Shown: piece by piece, positions 27,610 through 37,947 of the stretch
How positions within the stretch are numbered: the stretch's first letter is position 1
Layout: every line of letters starts with the position of its first letter
Origin: JAATFS01 sp037145635
GTDB taxonomy: Bacteria; Pseudomonadota; Gammaproteobacteria; Xanthomonadales; Xanthomonadaceae
Reading direction: 5' to 3'
DNA length: 64,000 nucleotides
NCBI GenBank assembly: GCA_037145635.1
Contig: JBBCXB010000007.1
Location: 1 to 64,000 of the forward strand
Made by a program: the position numbers and the translations under genes
The notes under the pieces: generated by a model
What the model was told of the DNA's origin: nothing
The model's input: the letters and a program-made list of their open reading frames with translations, nothing else
Databases searched by the model: none

Positions 27610-28415
27610 GCGGCCCGCTCCTGCGCCGGCGCGCCCTCGAAACGGTAGATGTCCATCGCCAGGAAGCCCATGTCGATGCCGGCGTCGATGCGCTGCGCGC
27701 CGAGCCGCTCGCCGCCGGCCGCGCCCATCGCCAGGTACAGCGGCAGCAGGTGCTCGTCGCTGGGATGCGCGCGCTCGGCCTGCGGCGCCTGGCGGCGATA
27801 GTCCAGCAGCGCGGGCAGGTCGTCGTCCCGCAGCCGGTGCTCGATCCATTCGATGAAGGGCCGCACGTAGGGCGCCTCGCGGGCGTCGCCCTGTCCGCCG
27901 CGCCAGTCGTGCAGGTTGTGGGTGATGCTGCCGGAGCCGATCACCAGCACGCCGTCCTCGCGCAACGGTGCCAGCGCGCGCCCCAGCGCGAGCTGGTGCG
28001 CGGGCCCGAGCTCGGGCTGGATCGACAGCGGCACCACGGGAATGTCCGCGTCCGGGTACAGGAAGCGCAGCGGTACCCACGCGCCATGGTCCAGGCCGCG
28101 CTGCGTGTCCAGTTGCGGATGCAGGCCGGCCTGCTCGAGCAGGCGGTAGACCTGCTGCGCCACGGCCGGGGCGCCGGGTGCCGGGTACTCGATCTCGTAC
28201 AGCGGCGGCGGGAAGCCGCCGAAGTCGTGGATCGTCGGCGGCCGTGCCGACGCGCCGACCAGCGGTCGGCGCGCCAGCCAGTGCGCCGAGGCCATCACGA
28301 TCGCGCGCGGCCGCGGCAGCGTGCGTGCGAGTTCGGCCAGGCGCTCGCCGACCTGGCCGGGCTGCAGCGCGGTCATCGGCGAACCGTGGGAGATGTAGAG
28401 GGAAGGCAGGCGCAT
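27606..28415 (-). CDS. ygiD: DODA-type extradiol dioxygenase (YgiD family)
   Basis: 269 residues, the family length. Metal-binding His residues lie in YISHGSPM (about His10), SAHWL, HDFGGFP and the SGSITHNLHDW motif. DHGAWVPLRFLYPDADIPVV is the family core. YgiD/DODA enzymes open catechol rings such as DOPA with non-haem iron or zinc. It heads the esterase gene and follows DoxX; the cluster is divergent from a LysR regulator that probably senses an aromatic or oxidant. Confidence 0.9.
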   Translation of the reverse strand: MRLPSLYISHGSPMTALQPGQVGERLAELARTLPRPRAIVMASAHWLARRPLVGASARPPTIHDFGGFPPPLYEIEYPAPGAPAVAQQVYRLLEQAGLHPQLDTQRGLDHGAWVPLRFLYPDADIPVVPLSIQPELGPAHQLALGRALAPLREDGVLVIGSGSITHNLHDWRGGQGDAREAPYVRPFIEWIEHRLRDDDLPALLDYRRQAPQAERAHPSDEHLLPLYLAMGAAGGERLGAQRIDAGIDMGFLAMDIYRFEGAPAQERAA

Positions 28416-28464
28416 GGCGGCACTCCAGCAGGAAGGGAAAGGGGGGAAGGACCTGGCGCGGCGC

Positions 28465-28872
28465 TCAGCGCGCCGGCTTGAGCGCCAGCGCGCCGTCGCC
28501 CAGCAGGCTCAGCGCCAGCAGCGCCACCGCCCAGAACGCCGGGTATTCCCAGCCGCCGCCGGCATTGGCGAAGCCGAAGCCGTTGGCCCCGTGCACGCTG
28601 ACGATGGTGCCCAGCAGCAGCGGCACGCCCAGCAGCGCCAGCCAGCGCGCGTAGATGCCGAGGGTGAGCGTCACCCCGAGCAGCAGCTCCAGGGTCATCG
28701 CCACGTAGGCCAGCCCGCCGGGCAGGCCCAGCGACTGGAAGTAGCCGACGGTGCCGGCCGGGGTGAACACCAGCAGCTTGGTCAGGCCGTGGACCAGGAA
28801 CAGCACGCCCAGGCTGATGCGCAGCACGGCGATGCCATAGGCGGCGGTACGGGAAACGACGGGAGCGTTCAT
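28465..28872 (-). CDS. DoxX-family membrane protein
   Basis: 135 residues with four membrane segments. DoxX signatures are GIAVLRISLGVLFLVHGLTKL, GGLAYVAMTLELLLGVTLTLGIYARWLAL and GGGWEYPAFWAVALLAL. The family is linked to redox enzymes in the inner membrane. It is the promoter-proximal gene of the leftward doxX-ygiD-esterase operon. It is divergent from the LysR gene at 28969 across a 96-bp region with a dyad. Confidence 0.9.
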   Translation of the reverse strand: MNAPVVSRTAAYGIAVLRISLGVLFLVHGLTKLLVFTPAGTVGYFQSLGLPGGLAYVAMTLELLLGVTLTLGIYARWLALLGVPLLLGTIVSVHGANGFGFANAGGGWEYPAFWAVALLALSLLGDGALALKPAR

Positions 28873-28920
28873 GGCGGACTCGTTGAAGGAGGATGGCCCA
28901 GCGTATTCCCGGCTAGAATC

Positions 28921-28942
28921 CGGATAAACCTCGCCGTATCCG
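28921..28942. promoter_or_regulatory. LysR-type operator candidate, doxX/lysR intergenic
   Basis: CGGATA (28921-28926) and TATCCG (28937-28942) form a dyad with a 10-nt spacer centred between the divergent doxX and lysR genes. Half-sites resemble those at 31744-31760. Confidence 0.45.
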
Positions 28943-28968
28943 ATTATTTGTTTCAGAAAGGGAAATAA

Positions 28969-29880
28969 ATGGACACCCTGGAAGCGATGCGCGTCTTCGC
29001 CTCGGTCGCCGAGCGCAGCGGGTTCAGCGCGGCGGCCGAGGCCCTGGGGCTCTCCACCGCCAGCGTCACCCGCCAGGTCGCGGCGCTGGAGCAACGCCTG
29101 GGCACGCGCCTGCTCAACCGCACCACGCGCCGGGTCAGCCTGACCAGCGCGGGCACGGCGTACTACCAACGCTGCGTGCAGCTGCTGGCCGAGCTCGACG
29201 ACCTGGAGGCGGCGATCGGCGCGCAGGCGCTGCAACCGTCCGGGCTGCTGCGGGTCAACGCGCCGGTGAGCTTCGGCATCGCCCGGCTGGGACCGCTGCT
29301 GGCCGGCTTCCATGCGCGGTACCCGCAGGTGCAGCTGGACCTGTCGCTGTCCGACCGCCTGGTGGACATGGTGGAGGAAGGCTACGACGTGGCTCTGCGC
29401 ATCACCCGCCAGCCGTCGCCGGCGTTGATCGCACGGCGGCTGGCGCAGGTGCGGCTGCGGCTGTGCGCGGCGCCGTCCTACCTGGCGCGGGCCGGGACGC
29501 CGCGGCTGCCGGCCGACCTGGCCGGGCACGAGTGCCTGACCTACAGCTACTGGTCCGGCGGCGACGAGTGGCCGCTGCACGGGCCCGACGGCGAGACCCG
29601 GGTGCGCATCGGCGGCTGCGTCCGCGCCAACAACGGCGACGTGCTGCGTGCCGCCGCGCTGGCCGGCTTGGGGGTGGTACTGCAGCCGGACTTCCTGGTC
29701 GAGGACGACATCCGCGCTGGCCGCCTGGTGCGGCTGCTGCCCGAGCACACGGTGCCGCCGATCGGCCTGTACGCGGTCTACACCAGCCGCAGCCACCTGG
29801 CGCCCAAGGTCCGCAGCTTCATCGACTACCTGGTGGAGGCGCTGGCACCCGACGGCGACGCGCCGCCGGCCGGGGACTAG
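28969..29880 (+). CDS. LysR-family transcriptional regulator
   Basis: 303 residues. The N-terminal winged helix (about 1-60) reads MDTLEAMRVFASVAERSGFSAAAEALGLSTASVTRQVAALEQRLG. The effector domain (about 90-295) is of the CrgA/DmlR type. AAGGGA lies upstream of the ATG. Divergence from doxX-ygiD-esterase suggests it regulates that operon, often in answer to quinones or aromatics in this subgroup. Confidence 0.92.
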   Translation: MDTLEAMRVFASVAERSGFSAAAEALGLSTASVTRQVAALEQRLGTRLLNRTTRRVSLTSAGTAYYQRCVQLLAELDDLEAAIGAQALQPSGLLRVNAPVSFGIARLGPLLAGFHARYPQVQLDLSLSDRLVDMVEEGYDVALRITRQPSPALIARRLAQVRLRLCAAPSYLARAGTPRLPADLAGHECLTYSYWSGGDEWPLHGPDGETRVRIGGCVRANNGDVLRAAALAGLGVVLQPDFLVEDDIRAGRLVRLLPEHTVPPIGLYAVYTSRSHLAPKVRSFIDYLVEALAPDGDAPPAGD

Positions 29881-30141
29881 CGCGCCGGCCCCGGGGCCGG
29901 CGCGGCGCGTCCGTCCCGCCTCCCGGCCCGCGCCGCCCTGCGGCCGCCGGCACGGTGTCGGCACGACAGGGATCGCCAGGCCGCGTGCACGCCACCGGCA
30001 GGCCCGCGGCCGCTGTCGCGGTCGGAGGCCCGGCGAGGGCGCGGGTTCCCGCGGTCCAGGCAACAGATCATCCTGCACGTGGACGTTACCGGGCCCGCCC
30101 GGCCGTGCCCACAATGCCCGCCCCCCTCAACAGGAGTCGTC

Positions 30142-30711
30142 ATGAGCAAGATCGCCATCGTCTATTTCAGCGGCTACGGCCACACCGCCAAGCTGGCCGA
30201 GGCCGTGCACGCCGGCGCCGCCACGGCGGCCGAGGCCACGCTGTACCGCATCGACGCGGAAGGCAACCTACCCGACGCGGCGTGGGACGCGATCGGCGCC
30301 GCCGACGCGATCATCTACGGCAGCCCCACCTACATGGGCGGGCCGGCGTGGCAGTTCAAGAAGTTCGCCGACGCCAGCTCCAAGCCGTGGTTCGCGCAGG
30401 CGTGGAAGGACAAGATCGCCGCCGGCTTCACCAATTCGGCCTCGGTCAACGGCGACAAGTACGCCACCATCCAGTATTTCTGGACGCTGTCGCAGCAGCA
30501 CGGCCAGGTCTGGATCGGCACCGGCCTGCTGCCGTCCAACACCAAGGCGCACGGCCCGGCGGACATCAACTGGACCGCCGGCTCGGCCGGTGCGCTGGCG
30601 ATCTCGCCGTCGGACGCCTCGCCCGAGGAAGCCCCGCGCTCGGGCGACCTGGAGACCGCCAAGCTGCTCGGCGAGCGCGTGGCCGCGTTCGCGTCCCGGC
30701 TCGGCGGCTGA
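30142..30711 (+). CDS. WrbA-like flavodoxin / NAD(P)H:quinone oxidoreductase
   Basis: 189 residues from MSKIAIVYFSGYGHTAKLAEAV, the FMN phosphate loop, with CAGGAG upstream. The second FMN motif is IIYGSPTYMGGPAWQFKKF. The third region is KIAAGFTNSASVNGDK. Such proteins reduce quinones by two electrons to prevent redox cycling. It is slightly short of E. coli WrbA (198). It is monocistronic and convergent with a LysR gene. Confidence 0.88.
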   Translation: MSKIAIVYFSGYGHTAKLAEAVHAGAATAAEATLYRIDAEGNLPDAAWDAIGAADAIIYGSPTYMGGPAWQFKKFADASSKPWFAQAWKDKIAAGFTNSASVNGDKYATIQYFWTLSQQHGQVWIGTGLLPSNTKAHGPADINWTAGSAGALAISPSDASPEEAPRSGDLETAKLLGERVAAFASRLGG

Positions 30712-30719
30712 CCCGCTCG

Positions 30720-30738
30720 CGCCGCGGTCGCCGCGGCG
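30720..30738. terminator. Hairpin between convergent WrbA-like and LysR genes
   Basis: CGCCGCGG (30720-30727) pairs with CCGCGGCG (30731-30738) across a 3-nt loop, directly after the flavodoxin stop. Confidence 0.45.
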
Positions 30739-30799
30739 TGGCCGGTGGCGGCTGCGGCGGACCGGCGGACCCGGGCCGCCACTCCCGCCGCCGCGCGGC

Positions 30800-31720
30800 T
30801 CACGCGGCGCCGGCAGACCTGCGCGGCGCCGCATTCGCCGCGCGCAGGTGCTCGACGAACACCCGCAGCTTCGGCGCCAGGTGCTCGCGCGCGGGGTAGT
30901 AGAGGTGGAAGCCGGGGAACGGCAGCTGCCAGTCCTGCAGCACCTGCACCAGGGTGCCGGCGGCGATCTCGTCGGCCACCATCGTCTCGAACACCTGCGC
31001 CATGCCGAGCCCGGCGCGCACCATCTGCAGCCCGACCGCGGTGTCGTTGACCACCAGCGTACCGGCCACCTCCACGCTGAAGTCGCGGCCGTCGCGGGTG
31101 AATTCCCACGGCCACAGCCGGCCGTTGCTGCCGCGGTGGCGGATGCAGGCGTGGCCAACCAGCGCCTGCGGGGTCGGCGGCGGCGCATGGCGGCGGAAAT
31201 AGTCCGGCGTGGCCACGATCGCCTGCCGCAGCGGCGGGCCCAGCGGGCGCGCCACCATGTCGCGCGCCAGGCACTCGCCCAGGCGGATCCCCGCATCGAA
31301 GCCGGCGCCCACCAGGTCGGTCAGCGCCGGATCGATCGACAGTTCCACCTGCACCTCCGGGTAGCGCGCGACGAACGCCGGCAGGTGCGGCGTGACCAGC
31401 AGGTCGGCGGCGATGCGCGGCAGGGTGACGCGCAGGCGGCCGGCCGGGCGGTCGCGCAGGAAATCCATGTCGCGGAAGGCCGCGTCGATCTGCAGCAGGC
31501 CCGGCGCCACCTGCTGCAGGAAGCGCTCGCCCGGCTCGGTGAGCCCCACCCGGCGCGTGGTGCGCGCCAGCAGCCGCACCCCGAGCTGCGCCTCAAGCGC
31601 GCGCACGGTCTGCGACAGCGCCGACGGCGAGACACCGAGCTCGGCCGCGGCTCGGGTGAAGCTGGCGTGGTGGGCGACGCGCACGAACGCGACCACCGCC
31701 GAGAGCGGACTGCCGGCCAT
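30800..31720 (-). CDS. LysR-family transcriptional regulator
   Basis: 306 residues. The HTH (AFVRVAHHASFTRAAAELGVSPSALSQTVRALEAQLG) is at about 8-58. The effector domain includes AGRLRVTLPRIAADLLVTPHLPAF and LVVNDTAVGLQMVRAGLGMAQV. The start at MAGSPL was chosen because TGGAG lies seven bases upstream; a Met six residues earlier lacks a good site. Divergent from an aldo/keto reductase gene, its likely target. Subfamily features resemble aldo/keto-reductase-linked regulators of the AaeR/DmlR type. Confidence 0.9.
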   Translation of the reverse strand: MAGSPLSAVVAFVRVAHHASFTRAAAELGVSPSALSQTVRALEAQLGVRLLARTTRRVGLTEPGERFLQQVAPGLLQIDAAFRDMDFLRDRPAGRLRVTLPRIAADLLVTPHLPAFVARYPEVQVELSIDPALTDLVGAGFDAGIRLGECLARDMVARPLGPPLRQAIVATPDYFRRHAPPPTPQALVGHACIRHRGSNGRLWPWEFTRDGRDFSVEVAGTLVVNDTAVGLQMVRAGLGMAQVFETMVADEIAAGTLVQVLQDWQLPFPGFHLYYPAREHLAPKLRVFVEHLRAANAAPRRSAGAA

Positions 31721-31743
31721 TGTGAAGCTCCACTTCATTCGGG

Positions 31744-31760
31744 ATCCGCATCTTGCGGAT
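31744..31760. promoter_or_regulatory. LysR-type operator candidate, lysR/AKR intergenic
   Basis: A perfect dyad ATCCGCA (31744-31750) / TGCGGAT (31754-31760) with a 3-nt spacer lies between the divergent regulator and aldo/keto reductase genes. Confidence 0.5.
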
Positions 31761-31815
31761 TTATCCGTGCAGTCGCCAGGCCTAGAGTGGCGGCTCCCTT
31801 CCTTGGAGAGACCTC

Positions 31816-32904
<1,089 letters not shown>

Positions 32905-33034
32905 ACCCGTCACGGCGGCGCCGCGGCGTCGCCACCGTCCGCAAACATCGGCCATGGCATCGTCGGTGGCCTCGCTGCCGCGGCCCGGCTCGCCCGCTGC
33001 GCCGCCTCCCTTCCCCCGCTCCCAGGAGTCCTGC

Positions 33035-34030
<996 letters not shown>

Positions 34031-34058
34031 CCGGGCTGCTGCTCCGCGAGGTCCGCGC

Positions 34059-34751
34059 ATGCTCTCGGTGGTGATCCCCGCGCACGACGAGGCGCCCCTG
34101 ATCGGCGCGACGCTGCGGCACCTGCACGCCGCCGCGCGCGAACGGTCGCTGGCCTACGAGGTGGTGGTGGTGGCCGACGGCTGCCGCGACGCCACCGCGG
34201 CGATCGCGCGCGCCCACGGCGCGAGCGTGCTGGAGGTGCAGCTCCGGCACATCGCGGCGGTGCGCAACGCCGGCGCGCAGGCCTGCGCCGGGGATCGCCT
34301 GTTGTTCCTGGACGCGGACACGCAAGTGGACGCGGCCGTGCTCGCGGCCGCGCTGCAGGCGCTGGACGCCGGCGCGGCGGGCGGCGGCGCACGCGTGCAC
34401 CTGCAGGGCCGCGCCGCCTGGCACGAGCGGGCGGTGCAGGCGCTGTTCGGCTGGCTGTTCCGGCACACCGGCATCGCGCCCGGCTGCTTCCTGTTCTGCC
34501 GCCGCGACGCGTTCCAGGCCGCCGGCGGCTTCGACGAGACCTACTACGCGGGCGAGGACGTGGCGCTGAGCCGCGCGCTCGCGCGCCAGGGCCGCTTCGT
34601 CATCCTGCGCGAGACCGTGCGCACCTCGGACCGCAAGCTGCGCAGCTACAGCAAGCGCGAGCACGTGCGCCTGCTGCTGCGCTTCCTGCTGCGCGGGCGC
34701 CGCATGCTGCGCTCGCGCGACGCGCTCGGTTTCTGGTACGAGCGGCGCTGA
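34059..34751 (+). CDS. Family 2 glycosyltransferase
   Basis: 230 residues with the GT-A fold. The nucleotide-binding start is LSVVIPAHDEAPLIGATLRHL. The DxD metal site is FLDADTQVD. The acceptor region is GGFDETYYAGEDVALSRALARQG, with the catalytic Asp in the ED motif. There are no membrane segments. It follows the AKR by 28 bases and may be in the same transcript. The sugar and acceptor are unknown. Confidence 0.88.
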   Translation: MLSVVIPAHDEAPLIGATLRHLHAAARERSLAYEVVVVADGCRDATAAIARAHGASVLEVQLRHIAAVRNAGAQACAGDRLLFLDADTQVDAAVLAAALQALDAGAAGGGARVHLQGRAAWHERAVQALFGWLFRHTGIAPGCFLFCRRDAFQAAGGFDETYYAGEDVALSRALARQGRFVILRETVRTSDRKLRSYSKREHVRLLLRFLLRGRRMLRSRDALGFWYERR

Positions 34752-34762
34752 CCGGCCGCGCC

Positions 34763-37720
34763 CTACCGCGACTCGCGTCGCAGCTGCTCGATCATCTCGT
34801 GCATCGGCTGCGGCCGCCCCAGCAGGTAGCCCTGCATCTGGTCGCAGCCGTGCACCGCCAGCCAGTCGTACTGCGCGCGCGTCTCCACGCCTTCGGCGAT
34901 CACCGTCAGCCCCAGCGAATGCCCCAGGGTCAGCAGCGCGCGGCAGATCGAGGCGTTGTGCGCGCTGGTGTCGACGTCGGCGATGAAGCCGCGGTCGATC
35001 TTCAGCGAATCCAGCGGCATGTGCTGCAGGTAGCTCATGTTGGAGAAGCCGGTGCCGAAATCGTCCAGCGAGATGCTCACCCCCTGCGCATGCAGCCGGT
35101 GCATGGCCTCCAGCGCCTGCGTCGGCCGCCGCATCAGGCTGCTCTCGGTCAGCTCCACGTGCAGCGCGCCCTGGCGCAGCCCGAACTCCGCGGTGGCCGC
35201 CGCCACCTCGGCCGCCAGGTCGCTGTTGAGGAACTGCAGCGCGGACACGTTGACCGCGATCGACAGGTCGCCGAAGCCGCTGTCGGCGAGCCGGCGCTGG
35301 TCGCGCGCGGCCTGGCGGATCGCCCAGCGTCCCAGCGGCAGGATCAGCCCGGTGTCCTCGGAGAGCTGGATGAACGCGTCCGGCGGCAACGCGGGCCCCT
35401 GCGTTTGCGGCCAGCGGATCAGCGCCTCCAGGGCCACCGGGCGGCCATCGCGGCGGCGGTGGATCGACTGGTAGTGCAGCTCGAACTCGCCGCGCCCGAT
35501 CGCCTGGTGCAGGCGCCCGGCCAGGCGCAGGCGCTCGCTCATGCGCGCGGCCAGGCTCTCGTCGAAGCGCACCACGCCCACGCCTTCCTCGCGGGCCGCG
35601 TGCGCGGCCTGCGCGGCCTTGGCGATGACGTCCTCGGCGCTGCTGCCGTCGCCCGGATACTCGGCCACGCCGATGCGCAGGTCGAGCTGGTGGAACGAGT
35701 CGAACCCCTGCACCGGCTCGGCCAGCGCCGCGCCGAGCGCCGCGATCACCGCGTCCACGTCGTGCTGCGGGTCGATCACCAGCACGAAATCCTCCGCGGG
35801 CTGGCAGGCCAGCCCGCCGTAGCGCTCGGCCAGCGCGTACAGGCGCCGGCACAGGTTGCGCAGTACTTCCTTGCCGATCTCCCGCCCGAGCGTGTCGCTG
35901 ATCAGCTGCAGCCCGCGTAGCTGCACGTGGGCGATGGTGTAGCGCGTGCCCGACTGCTCGCTGTTGAGGCTCTCGCACAGCGCCGGCACGGTCAGCAGCC
36001 CGGTCAGCGGCTCGTGGCTGGCGCGGTAGGCCAGCTCGCGCTGGTAGGCCATGTGCTCGCTGACGTTCTCGGCCAGCACCATCAACGCCTGGATCCCGGC
36101 GATCTCCAGCCGCGCGGTGTGCACCTGCACGTCGATCAGGTGCCCGTCGCGATGGCGGTGCACGGTGATCAGCGACAGGTTGCCGTGCGGACTGGTTTCC
36201 AGCTGGCGCAGCGCGCGGTCCAGGTCGTCGAGGTAGGCCGGCGGCCGGATGTCGGTCACGCGCATGCGCAGGAATTCCTCGCGGCTGTAGCCGTACTGGC
36301 GCACCGCGGCGGGATTGACCTCGAGGAAGCGCAGGGTGCCGCGGTCGAACAGCCAGCACGGCAGCGGGTTCATCTCGAAGATCAACCGGAACTGGCGCTG
36401 CGCATCCAGCGCCAGGGTCTGGATCTCCACGCGCTCGCTGATGTCCACCACGGTGCCGGTCATGCGCTGCGGGCGCCCCTCCTCCTGCACCCGCGCGCCG
36501 CGCGCGGCGATCCAGCGCTCGTCCTCCCCGCCCAGCACCAGCCGGCAGGTCAGGTCGAAGGCGTCGCGCCCGTCCCGCGCATCGCGCATCGCCGCCTTGA
36601 CCCGGGCGCGGTCGCCCGGGTGCACCAGGCGCAGGACCGCGGCCACCGGCATCGCCATGCCGCGCAGGCGGAACATCTGCCGCGTGCGCGCGGTCCAGCG
36701 CAGTCGCTGGCGGTGGCCGTCGATCGACCAGGTGCCGATGCCGCCGACCTGGTGCGCCAGGCGCAGCTCGTCGTCGCCCACCCGCAGCTCCGCCTCCAGC
36801 CGCGCCTGGCGGTACTCGGCGCGACGCACGTTGCGGCGCAGGTAGAAGAACCCGGCCCAGTACAGCAGGTACACCAGCGCCGAGCCGGCGAGGAACGGCC
36901 ACCACGGCCGCAGCATCTGGGCATGGTCCACGCCCGCGTAGATCCGCAGCGGATAGTCGGCCGACACCGCGGTCGCCGCCACGCGTCGCACGCCGTCCAC
37001 CGCGCTCAGGTCGGTGCCCAGCGGCAGCACCTGGCCCGGCAGCAGATCCGGCGCCGCCGGGGCCATCTGGCGCCCGGTGAGCGTATCGCTGCGCAGGCTG
37101 TGCACCAGCAGGCGCCCCTCGGCGTCGCTGACCACCACCACGCCGTTGCGGCCCACGTCCAGGTTGGCGAGGATCTCGCGCAGCTCGTCGGTATGCAGGC
37201 GCGCCAGCAGCCAGCGGTCCGGGTCCATCTGCAGCGACAGCCGCATCACCCAGCGGTCGGGGCCGACCCGTTCCAGCGGCCCGACGTAGAGCAGGCCGTG
37301 CTCGCTGCGGTTGCGCGCGTGCGTCCACTGCGGCAGCGACGGATCGCCGCGCCCGGCCGTGATCGGGTTGCCGCGCGGGTCCACCACCACCACGCTGTCC
37401 AGCTCCTGGTGGCGGCCGGTCAGGCCGGTCACCGCTTTCTGCAGCAGCACGGCGGCCTGCCCCGGCACCGCGGCGACCACCGCGTGGCCGTCGTCGGCCA
37501 CGCCCTGCAGCGCCCGTTCCAGCGTGCGCAGTTCCAGCCGCATCAGGCGCTCGGTGCTGGACGCCAGCGCCAGCGACTGCCGCTGCGCGGCGTCCACCCG
37601 GCCCTGCCAGTCCTTGCGCACCACGATCAGCAGGCCGAGCCCCAGCAGCGCCCCGAGCATCACGCCCCCGAGGTTGAGGCCCCGCAGCCGCGCACGGCGG
37701 ATCCGGCTCAACTGCACCAT
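34763..37720 (-). CDS. Membrane PAS-GGDEF(degenerate)-EAL c-di-GMP protein
   Basis: 985 residues. A membrane helix (17-34), a periplasmic Cache-like sensor (about 40-265) and a second helix (272-294) lead to two PAS domains (about 315-430 and 440-555). The GGDEF domain (about 565-720) has QPAEDF where GGDEF should be, so cyclase activity is unlikely. The EAL domain (about 728-980) keeps its key residues: Glu765 (EALIR), Asn824, Glu856, Asp886-Asp887 (DDFGTG), Lys907 and Glu943. It should be an active c-di-GMP phosphodiesterase. The ATG at 37720 follows AAGGA. Confidence 0.92.
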   Translation of the reverse strand: MVQLSRIRRARLRGLNLGGVMLGALLGLGLLIVVRKDWQGRVDAAQRQSLALASSTERLMRLELRTLERALQGVADDGHAVVAAVPGQAAVLLQKAVTGLTGRHQELDSVVVVDPRGNPITAGRGDPSLPQWTHARNRSEHGLLYVGPLERVGPDRWVMRLSLQMDPDRWLLARLHTDELREILANLDVGRNGVVVVSDAEGRLLVHSLRSDTLTGRQMAPAAPDLLPGQVLPLGTDLSAVDGVRRVAATAVSADYPLRIYAGVDHAQMLRPWWPFLAGSALVYLLYWAGFFYLRRNVRRAEYRQARLEAELRVGDDELRLAHQVGGIGTWSIDGHRQRLRWTARTRQMFRLRGMAMPVAAVLRLVHPGDRARVKAAMRDARDGRDAFDLTCRLVLGGEDERWIAARGARVQEEGRPQRMTGTVVDISERVEIQTLALDAQRQFRLIFEMNPLPCWLFDRGTLRFLEVNPAAVRQYGYSREEFLRMRVTDIRPPAYLDDLDRALRQLETSPHGNLSLITVHRHRDGHLIDVQVHTARLEIAGIQALMVLAENVSEHMAYQRELAYRASHEPLTGLLTVPALCESLNSEQSGTRYTIAHVQLRGLQLISDTLGREIGKEVLRNLCRRLYALAERYGGLACQPAEDFVLVIDPQHDVDAVIAALGAALAEPVQGFDSFHQLDLRIGVAEYPGDGSSAEDVIAKAAQAAHAAREEGVGVVRFDESLAARMSERLRLAGRLHQAIGRGEFELHYQSIHRRRDGRPVALEALIRWPQTQGPALPPDAFIQLSEDTGLILPLGRWAIRQAARDQRRLADSGFGDLSIAVNVSALQFLNSDLAAEVAAATAEFGLRQGALHVELTESSLMRRPTQALEAMHRLHAQGVSISLDDFGTGFSNMSYLQHMPLDSLKIDRGFIADVDTSAHNASICRALLTLGHSLGLTVIAEGVETRAQYDWLAVHGCDQMQGYLLGRPQPMHEMIEQLRRESR

Positions 37721-37947
37721 GACGCGTTCATCCTTGCCACGCGGAAAGACATGCGTCCAGCAACCCCCTGCCAGCGGAACCCATCGGGCGATTCGAGTGG
37801 TGAGCCGCCGCGTCCCCCGGAACGAACGGCGCCTCACCTTCATCAAGCACGGCCGGACGTGAACCCCGCGTATGGCCGTGCCTCCCGAGACTACACCGGT
37901 CCGCGGTCGCGTCCTACACTGGGCGTTTTCCGAATTCGAGCCGACGC

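Noticed and set aside
31720..31738. Start of the LysR gene at the upstream Met (31738)
   Set aside because: The Met at 31720 has a well-placed TGGAG and matches the usual N-terminus length better.
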